DNA of 64,000 bases, from positions 1 to 64,000 of the forward strand of contig DDLV01000018.1 in NCBI GenBank assembly GCA_002340325.1, written 5' to 3'. Shown one piece after another: positions 47,773 through 57,544 of this stretch. Within the stretch, counting starts at the first letter, position 1. Each line of letters opens with the position of its first letter. The notes below the pieces were generated by a model. It ran no database searches. It worked only from the letters and a program-made list of their open reading frames with translations, and was not told the origin of the DNA. A program made the position numbers and the translations under genes. The stretch comes from Glaciecola sp. UBA2563. GTDB taxonomy: Bacteria > Pseudomonadota > Gammaproteobacteria > Enterobacterales > Alteromonadaceae.

Positions 47773-49083
47773 ATGACACTTTCACATCAAGACAGCATAA
47801 GACTATTTAGAAATTCAGCGCCCTATATAAATGCGCACAGAGGGAAAACCTTTGTGATCATGTTTGGGGGCGAGGCTGCACTTGATGAAAACTTCCCCAA
47901 GCTTATTCAGGACATTGCACTGCTTCACAGCCTTGGGATCAGAATCATTATTACTCACGGTGCGAGACCACAGATAGACGAACGAATCAGACTGCGTCAA
48001 AGCCAAGGTAACTTCGTTGATGGTGTTAGACTTACTGACAAAGAAACGCTTGAATGTGTAAAAGATGCCGCCGGTTCATTAAGAAGCCAAATTGAAGCGC
48101 TGTTGACAATGGGCTTACCTAATTCTCCCATGCATGGGGCAAGCATTAGAGTTTGTTCGGGTAACATGGTCATAGCAAGACCTATCGGCGTCAAAAACGG
48201 CATAGACTTCGAGCATACAGGCATCGTCAGACGCATTGATGTTGCTGGAATAGAAGATCAACTTGATGATGGTTCAATAGTACTATTGTCGCCAATGGGA
48301 TACTCAGCCACTGGCGAGGTATTCAATTTATCCCACGAAGATGTCGCTACTCAAGCAGCGATAGCCCTCAATGCAGACAAGCTCATTACGCTATCTGAAT
48401 ATGATGCATTTTATTGCAATAACAAAACACTGCGCACCATTGAACTAAACAGTTTCGAGCAGTTGTTAGAGGAACAAGAAGTCGAGGCCGAAGCGACATG
48501 TTTATCTGCAATGATGAATGCAGTCAAAGCTGGCATTGAAAGAACCCACTGCGTCAGTTACAAAAATGACGGCGACCTTTTAAAAGAGTTATTTACGCGC
48601 GACGGCGCGGGTACACTTTTAATGACAGCTCAATATGAAAAACTGCGTTCAGCCACGATTGAAGACGTGGGAGGGATCTTAAAGTTAATACGCCCGTTAG
48701 AGCAATCAGGTGTGTTATTGCAGCGTTCAAGAGAAAGGTTAGAGAACGATATTGGTCAATTTACCGTGCTAGAGCGAGATGGCATGATCATCGCCTGCGC
48801 TGCATTAGAGATGTACGAAGATGGATTTGGTGAGCTGTATTGTGTCGCCACGCACAGAGACTACAGAGGTAAGAATCGAGGAGAAAGACTTCTAGAAGCC
48901 ACTAAAGAAAAAGCGCTCGCACACGGATTAAAAAGCTTATTTGTCATGACAACCGTGACTGCGCACTGGTTTCTCGAACAAGGATTTGAGCAGCGAGATC
49001 TCGATTTATTACCAACTACCAAAAAAGAACAAATCAACTACTCCCGAAACTCTAAAGTGTTTGTGTTATCGCTTACTGACTGA
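47773..49083 (+). CDS. argA: N-acetylglutamate synthase, ArgA type
   Basis: Classical ArgA makes N-acetylglutamate, the first arginine precursor. The N-terminal amino-acid kinase domain (AHRGKTFVIMFGGEA onward, about residues 16-270) is followed by a GNAT domain (about 290-435). Key segments HGARPQIDERI and THRDYRGKNRGERLLE are present. The start is uncertain: ATG 47773 matches the usual N-terminus, whereas 47719 would add 18 residues; GAGGAGG is about 25 bases before 47773. Arginine feedback is expected as in E. coli. Confidence 0.93.
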   Translation: MTLSHQDSIRLFRNSAPYINAHRGKTFVIMFGGEAALDENFPKLIQDIALLHSLGIRIIITHGARPQIDERIRLRQSQGNFVDGVRLTDKETLECVKDAAGSLRSQIEALLTMGLPNSPMHGASIRVCSGNMVIARPIGVKNGIDFEHTGIVRRIDVAGIEDQLDDGSIVLLSPMGYSATGEVFNLSHEDVATQAAIALNADKLITLSEYDAFYCNNKTLRTIELNSFEQLLEEQEVEAEATCLSAMMNAVKAGIERTHCVSYKNDGDLLKELFTRDGAGTLLMTAQYEKLRSATIEDVGGILKLIRPLEQSGVLLQRSRERLENDIGQFTVLERDGMIIACAALEMYEDGFGELYCVATHRDYRGKNRGERLLEATKEKALAHGLKSLFVMTTVTAHWFLEQGFEQRDLDLLPTTKKEQINYSRNSKVFVLSLTD

Positions 49084-49128
49084 GCGCTTACTGACTGAAC
49101 GCTTACTCACTGAACGGTCACTAACAGA
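49069..49128 (+). repeat. 15-bp tandem repeat spanning the argA stop codon
   Basis: Three near-identical 15-base units (49069-49083, 49084-49098, 49099-49113; core GCTTACTGACTGA with one or two changes) and a degenerate fourth (49114-49128). The first unit ends with the argA TGA, and units two and three also end in an in-frame TGA, so copy changes would not alter the protein. It lies just before the convergent DUF2339 stop. Confidence 0.75.
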
Positions 49129-49131
49129 TCA

Positions 49132-51825
49132 TTACCCAACAGGCTGAGATTTCAGCCGTTGAAATAGCCAACCCACACCAACAATAGATAACCCTAGGCC
49201 AAGGAATGATAAGGCGCGATACAAGCCTTCAAGCGTGTTCATATCTATCAAAAACGCTTTTATAATCACCAAGAACATCAATCCAAAACCCATTCGAAGG
49301 ACCTTTGTAGAGTCTGCTTTTCTGGCAAATACAATGAGTGAGATAGCTAACGCGAGATATACAACCGAATAGGTATAGAGTTCATCCTGCTCGATGGGAA
49401 ACGTGCCCAGCGTAATGTTGTCATTGAAGATAAGTCGGATAATGGCGTTGACATACAATAGCAGTAAAAGGCCCGATACAAGATAAGCAGTATTCATGTA
49501 CGTTTTGTTAATCAAACCAAACGTAATTGACGTTATCAACGTGAATGCAGGTATTAGCCAAAGAGGGACTAACCAATTAACAAATGGGTTGCTACCAATT
49601 TGTTGAAGCGTGAAGTAAGGATTAAAGACAACGCTTCCATAGCCTTGCATATAGGCAAAACCAACAAACAACATCACCGCATAAACCTGATAAAACATAG
49701 GATGTGATACTGTTTGTTTGCGCCACAACAAGATGCAAGCGTAGATAAGGTAACTCATCCCCAATAATGCACTTTGCCTGATGTCTAGATCACTTAAGCT
49801 AGCGTATTGCCCAATGAGCAGCTGCCCCATTTCAGTCGTAATGAAAAGCGCTATCAGATGAATTAAGGCACCTGCAAACCATGATTTTAAGTCAGATGAC
49901 GCAAGCTGGTTGTATGCAAAGAACAAGCAAGCAAATGCCAATGGATAAATAACAAGTGTCCATTGAATGGAAAAAATCGTTTCGTTACTGTAATCGGACA
50001 GCCATGGCGCAGCGGTTAAGCGTATCATCACAGCAAGAATCGCAAGCTTATACAGCCAAGCCGGCAATGGTAACTGTAAACGACGGCTTAGATGTGCCAT
50101 CAAAGCGATTTGTGCAGCAAACGCCAGTGTCAGTGTGCTGGCATTTAATAGCATGGTCAGAATAAGCGCCAATGTGCTATTAGCGGCCATCAGATATGCC
50201 ATTTTGTGATAGCTAACCGACACTTTCAATGCAAGTACCGAAAACATTAGGCCAATCACGCCCAATTCAATCGCGAACAGTGGATACAGATACGTAGAGG
50301 CAGCTGGCTCAGATAATGCGTAAGCAATGCCATAATAAAGCAACGGTAAAATCGCCAACAATAATAAAAACGCTGGCCTTGCCGGATACCTGAGGTGCAT
50401 AAACATCAGATAGGCTAGGCCAACCAATACACAGGTTTGCAAGTATAGGTAACCCCCTGTAAATACAAAAAGGTTATCTACATAGTCGTAGCGTTGCGGC
50501 ATAAGTAAAAATACCGCGATGGACAATGCAAACCCAAGGTATGGCCATGAGTCAAAAGCACTGTGACGAGCAGGCACTAACAACAGTACTGCAGTAATTG
50601 CAGCAAGCGCATAAAGTAAATCACCGTGATAGGGCAGTGAAATAATATAAAAGAGAAAAACACCCAATGACAACAACACGCCAAGTTGCTCTTTGCGGGG
50701 CATTAACAGCGCTTTGGTTGTTAACGGTGCATCCATCCTTAACGAGAGGCGCCAACCCAGCACTGGGAATAAAGTAAAAAGATAAATACTTACAACAACA
50801 AATACCATAATGATGGACAGGTTAGGATAATGGATAGCGGTATCGATACCCTTCTCGTCCAGTGATATCAATACCGCTAGCATGAACCAGACAAAATGCC
50901 CAACCTTGGCCAGCCACCATATCCACGCCTGTTTGACCACTTGATGTACCCACACAGAAGAAAAAGACACCACGGTGATATAAAGCAGTAGCAACAGGAC
51001 ATTGCTGTCACCTGTTGAGACAAGCGCTGGCACTAGGTACGCACCAATAATTCCAATACCCGCTAAAATAGGTCCCAAGCGAATTGATAGCCATGCGGTA
51101 CTCAGCGAGATAATGGCGAGTAATCCAAACGCAATCGATGGAGAAATAAAATCATAAAAATCAAACGCAACAAATGCCATGGCATAACAGGTGATAACAC
51201 CTCCACTGGCAAGTGATGCAGAAACTACCATTGAGTTGATATCAAATCGCTGCGGATGGCGCAGAAGATAATCTGCTACAACTACAAGTGCTATACCAAA
51301 CAGACTGCCGAGAATGATGCGAAGCCCTGGCGGAAACAATCCCGCTTCGATACTGTATTTCGCCAGAAACACCCCGCCTATCGCCAGAATAATCCCACCT
51401 AGCCATAACAATCCGTTACCCGCTAAAAATTTCTCTAAATCAAATCCTTTTTGAGTTGAGCCGTTAGATGCAGTAGAGCGGGCTTCATCGCTATCTGAAC
51501 TTCCTGAGATCGCCTCTATACGTGCATCGGCAATCGCGCTAGACATTGAAGGTGCTAGCAGGTCTTCTACGTCATTGTCTTTGGTATCTTGGTCTTTCGT
51601 CGGTTCGGGAGATGACGATATAACCGGCGTATTATTCTGTGAGGTATTTTCGGATAAATTATTTGTTGGAGTATCGTTGTCAGTATATTTATCAAGGCGT
51701 GAAGACAGTTGTTCAACTTGCCAGCGTAACTTTCCAATCTGTCTATAGTTCGTAATCCCTAAAATACTGCCGACAATTATTACGATAAAAAACACTAGCA
51801 CAAATAAAACTAACAGTTCTTCCAC
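49132..51825 (-). CDS. DUF2339 polytopic membrane protein
   Basis: A large membrane protein of 897 residues. The first segment is a signal-anchor (LFVLVFFIVIIVGSILGI) and a coiled coil/acidic low-complexity region of about residues 30-135; then 20 or more hydrophobic helices run to the end, the hallmark of DUF2339. GTG start at 51825 with GGAG seven bases upstream. Role unknown; often considered an envelope protein. It lies behind mrcA with a 68-base gap and may share its transcript. Confidence 0.85.
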   Translation of the reverse strand: MEELLVLFVLVFFIVIIVGSILGITNYRQIGKLRWQVEQLSSRLDKYTDNDTPTNNLSENTSQNNTPVISSSPEPTKDQDTKDNDVEDLLAPSMSSAIADARIEAISGSSDSDEARSTASNGSTQKGFDLEKFLAGNGLLWLGGIILAIGGVFLAKYSIEAGLFPPGLRIILGSLFGIALVVVADYLLRHPQRFDINSMVVSASLASGGVITCYAMAFVAFDFYDFISPSIAFGLLAIISLSTAWLSIRLGPILAGIGIIGAYLVPALVSTGDSNVLLLLLYITVVSFSSVWVHQVVKQAWIWWLAKVGHFVWFMLAVLISLDEKGIDTAIHYPNLSIIMVFVVVSIYLFTLFPVLGWRLSLRMDAPLTTKALLMPRKEQLGVLLSLGVFLFYIISLPYHGDLLYALAAITAVLLLVPARHSAFDSWPYLGFALSIAVFLLMPQRYDYVDNLFVFTGGYLYLQTCVLVGLAYLMFMHLRYPARPAFLLLLAILPLLYYGIAYALSEPAASTYLYPLFAIELGVIGLMFSVLALKVSVSYHKMAYLMAANSTLALILTMLLNASTLTLAFAAQIALMAHLSRRLQLPLPAWLYKLAILAVMIRLTAAPWLSDYSNETIFSIQWTLVIYPLAFACLFFAYNQLASSDLKSWFAGALIHLIALFITTEMGQLLIGQYASLSDLDIRQSALLGMSYLIYACILLWRKQTVSHPMFYQVYAVMLFVGFAYMQGYGSVVFNPYFTLQQIGSNPFVNWLVPLWLIPAFTLITSITFGLINKTYMNTAYLVSGLLLLLYVNAIIRLIFNDNITLGTFPIEQDELYTYSVVYLALAISLIVFARKADSTKVLRMGFGLMFLVIIKAFLIDMNTLEGLYRALSFLGLGLSIVGVGWLFQRLKSQPVG

Positions 51826-51893
51826 TGATATACTCCGGTGCGGCTCTTTTAAGATTTCATCTTCAACATTTCATGTAGCATCTATCGCGGTTG

Positions 51894-54602
51894 TCAAAAA
51901 ATCTCATCACCTAATAGGTCTTCCTCCTCTTCCTCTGTCTCGGTTTGCAAATCTTCAATCGGATAAGTGAGTTCTTCTTCTCGCACAAAATCTGTAGGCT
52001 CAGTGCCCTTCAAGAAATACTCAAATCTTGACGTCGCATCTGTTCTCGCTGTTAACTTTCCAGTTGACCGGTCTACTCTCACTCTAAAGACATTATCAGG
52101 TGGGTTATCATCTTGTTCTGGCACGTCTTGCAAAACACTTTGCATAAAATAAATCCAGGCAGGTTGTGCTGCTTTTGCACCATCTTCAGCACCGATAAGT
52201 CCATTACCGATAAAATTAAAACTGTCTGGTCTTTTATTTATAATGTTTTGATTTCTTGTCGCTCTACCCAGTTTTTGATTGTTATCGTCAAATCCTACCC
52301 ACGATGTCGCCACTAGGTCTGGTGCAAACCCACTGAACCAGGTATCACGAGAGTCGTTAGTGGTACCAGTTTTGCCACCAATATCTGTGCGTCGTAATAG
52401 ATGTCGCGCGCGCCACCCCGTGCCTTGCCAATAAGTATCCGTGTTCCATCTACCATTGGTTCTCGCCGCAGTTCTCAGCATTTCCCGCATCAAGAAAGCG
52501 GTTTCTTCGGAAATTACTCTCGGTGCTGATTGCTTTGTATTTTCATCTTCTTCTACTTGTTCGTTCGCAAGGTTATTAAACTGAGCAGCAAGTAGCGCCT
52601 CTATGTCATTTTCGTCAACTGGAGGTGCTTCGTCATTTGCCCCTTCTTCTGTATAATCATCGCAGGGATCACACGCAAAAACCGGGTTTGCTTCATAGAC
52701 AACTTCACCGTCTGAACTTTCTATTCGCTGGATAACATAAGGCTGAATCGCAAATCCGCCGTTAGCGATAATTGCCATGGCTGTAGCAACTTCCATCGGC
52801 GTATGCGCGCCAGAGCCTAAAGACATAGTCTCATCTAATGGGACTTCGTCGCGTAAAAAACCAAACTTGGTCAAATAGTCTCTCGTTTGGGACAGTCCAA
52901 CACCTCTAAGCAGTCTCACTGATACCACGTTTTTAGACTTACCTAGTGCTTGTCTCATACGAATGGGGCCGTCGTAGATCGGAGGGCTATTTTGTGGGCG
53001 CCACGCTATGCCTGAGTTTGAATCCCATTGATTAATAGGGGCATCGTTGATAATGCTAGCCAAAGTGTAACCACTGTCTAACGCCGCCGCATATATAAAT
53101 GGTTTTATATTTGAACCCACTTGCCTCTTGGCTTGTGTTGCTCTATTGAACTGGCTTTCATAAAAAGAGAACCCGCCGACGACTGCCTCTACAGCACCAT
53201 CATATGGGTTTAACGCAACAAAAGCAGCACTCGCTATTGGTAACTGGCTCAGTTGCCAAACGTCGTCTTGTGTGCGCTGCCTAACATAGGTTAAATCACC
53301 TTCAGCAACGACATCCGATGCAGTTTCAGGTATCGGCCCCTGTTTATAATCGTCAATGTAAAGTCGTGCCCAGTCCAACCCGTCCCAGCTTATTTCCAAC
53401 TGCTCGTGATAAAGCGTTCGCACAATAATACTTTGCTCAGAAACTCTTAAAACGACTGCTGATATAAGTGCTCCCAATTCCTGTACTTCTTCAAGCGCAA
53501 CATCGATTTCTTCGATTGGCATTGGCGGCACTATTACAATCGCGTCAGATTCATCTGTAGCTCGCGGTTCATTGGCTAAATCACTGACATTTGCAGGTTC
53601 AAAAACCGTTTCATCATTTGGTGCTGTCCATAGACTTCTTATCGGTCCTCTATAACCGTGACGTTCATCGTAGTCGTGTAAATTTTGCATTAGCGCTTGT
53701 TGGGCTGCTGCTTGATAATCAGAGTGTGTAGCCGTGTACACTTTAAAACCGCTGGTTTCTGCCACTTCTTTACCGTATAACTCCACCATCTCGGTATAAA
53801 CGAGTTTAGCCAAATAAGGTGCGTCCAAATCGATGTCCGCCCCGTGTTTTCTAGCGGTAACCGGCGCATTTGCTGCTTGGTCAAATTGGTCTCGCGTGAT
53901 GTATCCCTCATCCAGCATCCTGAGCAGAACGATGCGCCTTCGTTTTATTGAGTTGTCAGGATTACTTATAGGGTTGAGCCTAGACGGTGCCTGATACAAA
54001 CCTGCTATCGTCGCAAATTGCGCCAAATCTAGCTCTGCCAGCGTCTTACCATAATATACTTGTGCTGCGGCGCCGACGCCAAATGCACGATGGCCTAACT
54101 CCATTTTATTTAGATACAGCATCAGAATCTGCTCTTTAGTCAACACTTGTTCCATGTGCATTGCGATAAAAATTTCTTTGATTTTGCGAGAGAACATTTT
54201 GCGTCTATCCAAGAAGAAACTCCTCGCGACTTGCATCGTTAATGTGCTTGCACCCTGACCTTTTTCACCCGTTGCAATCAAATTGACGGCAGCGCGAATA
54301 ACACCAATGGGGTCAACGCCATAGTGCTGATAAAAGCGACTGTCTTCGGTGGCAATAATTGCCTGCACTAACGTCTCTGGCACCTCTTCAAAAGAGAGAG
54401 GGATTCGTCGTTTTTCACCGTATTGTGAGATCAGCAAACCATCTTGAGTATAAATCCGCATAGGTGTCTGTAGTTCAACGTCCTGCAACACATCGACACT
54501 TGGCAGATCTGGTTTGAGATAAAAATATATACCTATGACGGTGAGTAGTCCGATGATGCAACCCACGAAAAAGAGCAAAATTAAGGTTTTTATTGCCTTC
54601 AC
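51894..54602 (-). CDS. mrcA: Bifunctional penicillin-binding protein 1A
   Basis: A class A PBP: glycosyltransferase domain with EDSRFYQHYGVDP (catalytic glutamate) and GASTLTMQVARSF, an OB-like central domain, then transpeptidase with the serine in GSNIKPFIYAA, SKN (SxN) and GGKTGTTND (KTG). An acidic insert (around TEEGANDEAPPVDENDIE) lies inside the transpeptidase domain, as in other MrcA proteins. GTG 54602 is favoured (AAGG five bases upstream); a TTG at 54620 would add six residues. It builds septal and side-wall peptidoglycan. It is divergent from pilM. Confidence 0.93.
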   Translation of the reverse strand: MKAIKTLILLFFVGCIIGLLTVIGIYFYLKPDLPSVDVLQDVELQTPMRIYTQDGLLISQYGEKRRIPLSFEEVPETLVQAIIATEDSRFYQHYGVDPIGVIRAAVNLIATGEKGQGASTLTMQVARSFFLDRRKMFSRKIKEIFIAMHMEQVLTKEQILMLYLNKMELGHRAFGVGAAAQVYYGKTLAELDLAQFATIAGLYQAPSRLNPISNPDNSIKRRRIVLLRMLDEGYITRDQFDQAANAPVTARKHGADIDLDAPYLAKLVYTEMVELYGKEVAETSGFKVYTATHSDYQAAAQQALMQNLHDYDERHGYRGPIRSLWTAPNDETVFEPANVSDLANEPRATDESDAIVIVPPMPIEEIDVALEEVQELGALISAVVLRVSEQSIIVRTLYHEQLEISWDGLDWARLYIDDYKQGPIPETASDVVAEGDLTYVRQRTQDDVWQLSQLPIASAAFVALNPYDGAVEAVVGGFSFYESQFNRATQAKRQVGSNIKPFIYAAALDSGYTLASIINDAPINQWDSNSGIAWRPQNSPPIYDGPIRMRQALGKSKNVVSVRLLRGVGLSQTRDYLTKFGFLRDEVPLDETMSLGSGAHTPMEVATAMAIIANGGFAIQPYVIQRIESSDGEVVYEANPVFACDPCDDYTEEGANDEAPPVDENDIEALLAAQFNNLANEQVEEDENTKQSAPRVISEETAFLMREMLRTAARTNGRWNTDTYWQGTGWRARHLLRRTDIGGKTGTTNDSRDTWFSGFAPDLVATSWVGFDDNNQKLGRATRNQNIINKRPDSFNFIGNGLIGAEDGAKAAQPAWIYFMQSVLQDVPEQDDNPPDNVFRVRVDRSTGKLTARTDATSRFEYFLKGTEPTDFVREEELTYPIEDLQTETEEEEEDLLGDEIF

Positions 54603-54743
54603 GATGACCTTGTATTCCAAAAAATTTGTTTTAAAGACTCAATATTTATACGTATGTGTCGTTAACCAATACATACCAAAACGAGAAACGAAAGTATTAT
54701 CCCACGGCGTATGATACTTGAACTATAGACAGGTCGCCATTGT

Positions 54744-55808
54744 ATGAAATCGCTTTTTAGCAAAAAAGCCAGCACAGTAGTTGGATTAGACATTGGAACA
54801 AAGTTTGTCAAGGGCGTTTGCTTGGATATGACGAATCCAACCATTGAAATAATGGGTTTTGCATCTGAGCCAATTGTGGGCGTCGCCTTTAACGAACGTG
54901 ACGTGCAGGACTACGACGCAGTTGGCAAAGCGATTCGAAAAGTTACCAATGCATTGAAATCAAAATCCAAAGACGTCGTACTTGCTGTAGCCGGGAGCAA
55001 CGTCATCAGCAAAAAAGTGTACATGGACAACGACCAGACTGACTATGAAATGGAAGTGCAAATAGAGCTGGAAGCAGACTCCCTCATACCATATCCATTA
55101 GAAGAGGTGTATTTGGATTTTGAGCAACTTGGCGAAAAGGAAAGCCACCCGGACAAAGTAGAAGTCTTATTAAGCACCGCCCATAGAGACATAATAGATA
55201 AGCGAATTACTCTCGTACGTGAAGCATCCCTTGAGCCCATCATTGTCGATATTGAAACCAATGCACTTGCTGACGCTTTAATCCAATTTAGTCACGCCGA
55301 CGTCGACGACATGCAGGTCGTTATTAATGTTGGCGCTTCAATAATGCAGATATGCGTTGTAGAAAACGGTGAAGTGATTTATGTAAAGGAGCACAGCTTC
55401 GGAGCAAATATGTTTGTGCAAGAACTCGCTTTAATGCACGCATTGGAAATTCAGGAGATAGAACGGCAAATCGCCGATGGCACCGCACCAGAAATCTGGT
55501 TCAAAGACAGCCTTTCTTCGTTTATCGCATCGTTACAACAACAAATTCATCGCGCGTTACAGATGTTCGTTTCCGCGACCCATCGCAATATGCCTTCTCA
55601 CATTTTTTTGACAGGAGGAGTGGGAGCTTTACCCAACATCGCCATCGAATTAAGTAACGATATGAACATGCGTGTAGAACTGTTTAACCCGTTTCACGAT
55701 ATCGCTGTTTACAACGAAAACGATAAAACAACACTTTCGGTTATGGGACCTCAGTACGCAATTGCGGCTGGACTGGCTAGCAGGAGGTTAAGTCAATGGC
55801 AAGGATAA
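54744..55808 (+). CDS. pilM: Type IV pilus inner-membrane platform protein PilM
   Basis: PilM is an actin-like cytoplasmic protein that binds PilN. The 354-residue chain begins with an actin-like ATPase loop (TVVGLDIGTKFVKGVCLDM) and has the GGVGALPNIAIELS segment of the family. It is first gene of pilMNOPQ and overlaps pilN by 13 bases. The pilMNOPQ set assembles the alignment complex and secretin of type IV pili used for twitching or uptake. Confidence 0.95.
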   Translation: MKSLFSKKASTVVGLDIGTKFVKGVCLDMTNPTIEIMGFASEPIVGVAFNERDVQDYDAVGKAIRKVTNALKSKSKDVVLAVAGSNVISKKVYMDNDQTDYEMEVQIELEADSLIPYPLEEVYLDFEQLGEKESHPDKVEVLLSTAHRDIIDKRITLVREASLEPIIVDIETNALADALIQFSHADVDDMQVVINVGASIMQICVVENGEVIYVKEHSFGANMFVQELALMHALEIQEIERQIADGTAPEIWFKDSLSSFIASLQQQIHRALQMFVSATHRNMPSHIFLTGGVGALPNIAIELSNDMNMRVELFNPFHDIAVYNENDKTTLSVMGPQYAIAAGLASRRLSQWQG

Positions 55809-56389
55809 ATTTACTGCCATGGCGTGAACAAGTCCGCCAGAAGCAAAAAGCGCAGTATTTTGGTTACTTAGGTGGCGTTGCACTTGTCTCCTTAGGCGTT
55901 ATATGGATGGTCGGTCAATTTATAGACGGCAAAATACGAAATCAGCAATCCAGAAATTTGTTTTTGACTCAACAAATTGAGATCTTGGATGCACAGATTG
56001 AAGAGATAAGAGATTTACAAACAAAAATAGACGAAATAACGATCAGAATGTCACTGATTGAGCAGCTCCAGGTAAGCCGAAACCTGACAACCACTTTGCT
56101 TGCAGAGTTAGCGCGTGCAGTCCCAACCGGCATCTCCTTGAAGTCCATCGAGCGAGAAGACGACAACATCAAAATTCTGGGCGTGAGTGAATCGAATAAT
56201 AGATTATCAGCGTTTATGCGCGCTATTGACGCATCAGAAGTGTTTAGTGACCCAGAGTTATCGTCAATTGTTTCCAATTTATCACGTAACATTGCGCTAA
56301 GTGATTTTGAACTTTCCGTGAATATTTCATCGGCGTTTACGATAACCACAGACGAAAACGGTAACCCCGTTTCTGCAGGTAATAGCTAA
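55796..56389 (+). CDS. pilN: Type IV pilus assembly protein PilN
   Basis: The 197-residue protein starts MARINLLPWREQ, the conserved PilN N-terminus that binds PilM, then one membrane helix (YLGGVALVSLGVIWMVGQF, about 24-42) and a periplasmic coiled-coil/ferredoxin-like domain. It overlaps pilM by 13 bases and pilO by one. Confidence 0.95.
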   Translation: MARINLLPWREQVRQKQKAQYFGYLGGVALVSLGVIWMVGQFIDGKIRNQQSRNLFLTQQIEILDAQIEEIRDLQTKIDEITIRMSLIEQLQVSRNLTTTLLAELARAVPTGISLKSIEREDDNIKILGVSESNNRLSAFMRAIDASEVFSDPELSSIVSNLSRNIALSDFELSVNISSAFTITTDENGNPVSAGNS

Positions 56390-57000
56390 TGAAATTCGAC
56401 GTACAAAAGCTGAAAGAACTTAACGAACTAGACTTCGAGCAAGTCCATGTATGGCCATTTGAAATAAAAATGGTCGTTGGCGTATTGTTTGCGATTATCG
56501 TTGCCGTGGGTGGTTATTACCTCATTATTAGCTCAAAGATACCGCAATGGGAAGCAGCGAAGATAAAAGAGGAGCAGCTCAAACGGGATTACGAATCAAA
56601 ATACAGAGTTGCCATCAATCTGGAAGCGAATAAAGACAAACTTGACCAAATTAATGAAAGCTTTGCCTCGGCACTTCGCTCATTACCGACAAGAAATGAG
56701 ACGCCAGGACTCCTAGACGATATTACGTTTGTCGGGACAGATGCGGGCCTTTCTTTTAAACTGATAAATTGGGAAAGCGAAAATCCTAAAGAGTTTTACA
56801 CCGAATTGCCGATAAAGATGGAAGTCAGCGGGCAATATCACGAGTTTGGTAATTTTGCGTCCAATATCGCAAACCTTCCCAGAATTGTTACCCTGCACGA
56901 TTTCGTGCTTGAGCGCATTGAAAATGACTTAGTATTAACGTTGCAAGCGAGAACTTATCGTTCAGAAAGTACTCAGCCAGGTGAACAAAATGAAGGATAA
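56389..57000 (+). CDS. pilO: Type IV pilus assembly protein PilO
   Basis: The 203-residue PilO has a short cytoplasmic head, one membrane helix (MVVGVLFAIIVAVGGYYLII, about 28-47), a coiled coil (EAAKIKEEQLKRDYESKYR) and a C-terminal ferredoxin-like domain. It pairs with PilN in the periplasm and contacts PilP. Position and size are canonical. Confidence 0.94.
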   Translation: MKFDVQKLKELNELDFEQVHVWPFEIKMVVGVLFAIIVAVGGYYLIISSKIPQWEAAKIKEEQLKRDYESKYRVAINLEANKDKLDQINESFASALRSLPTRNETPGLLDDITFVGTDAGLSFKLINWESENPKEFYTELPIKMEVSGQYHEFGNFASNIANLPRIVTLHDFVLERIENDLVLTLQARTYRSESTQPGEQNEG

Positions 57001-57544
57001 TCTAACCAGCAAACGTATCGCCTTTATCTGCTGTATCTTTGTTCTTACAGGGTGCGGCGCTGATATTGATGATTTAGTCGAGTATACAGAAGAGATCAAA
57101 AATAACAGCTCTGTTGTCGTTACGCCAGCGCCTGTTTTTAAGACACTCGATTCTGTTGATTATAATGCCTCTGATTTGAGAGACCCGTTTCAACGAGCCG
57201 TTGCAAATGTTCAAGTAGCGGAAGTTGCGAAAGTACCAAACTGTTCGCAACCAGATATCAACCGAGCAAAAGAGACTTTGGAGAGCTATGGCCTTGACGC
57301 CTTATCCATGTCTGGAGCGTTTTCAACTAATGGCAAGCAATTTGGGCTTGTTATCGCAAATGACGGCACGCTTCACAAAGTAACAACAGGCAGTTACATC
57401 GGTTTGTTCAATGGGCGCGTCACGTCAGTTAGCGAGAATTCAATCACAATTACAGAGTACTTACCCGACGGAGCTGGATGTTTCAAACCAAAAACAGCTC
57501 AGATGAGTTTGTCTGGGGCAACCGGGAATGATAACAATGTTTAA
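56990..57544 (+). CDS. pilP: Type IV pilus lipoprotein PilP
   Basis: ATG 56990 with AGGTGA five bases upstream gives about 184 residues (a GTG nine bases earlier is possible). A lipoprotein signal with lipobox LTGC is seen (IFVLTGCGAD). The mature domain binds PilQ and the PilN/O dimer: the DLRDPFQ segment is typical. It overlaps pilO by 11 bases and pilQ by 17. Confidence 0.92.
   Translation: MKDNLTSKRIAFICCIFVLTGCGADIDDLVEYTEEIKNNSSVVVTPAPVFKTLDSVDYNASDLRDPFQRAVANVQVAEVAKVPNCSQPDINRAKETLESYGLDALSMSGAFSTNGKQFGLVIANDGTLHKVTTGSYIGLFNGRVTSVSENSITITEYLPDGAGCFKPKTAQMSLSGATGNDNNV

Noticed and set aside
51894..54602. The acidic insert in PBP1A as a foreign insertion
   Set aside because: Comparable variable inserts occur in the same place in other MrcA proteins.
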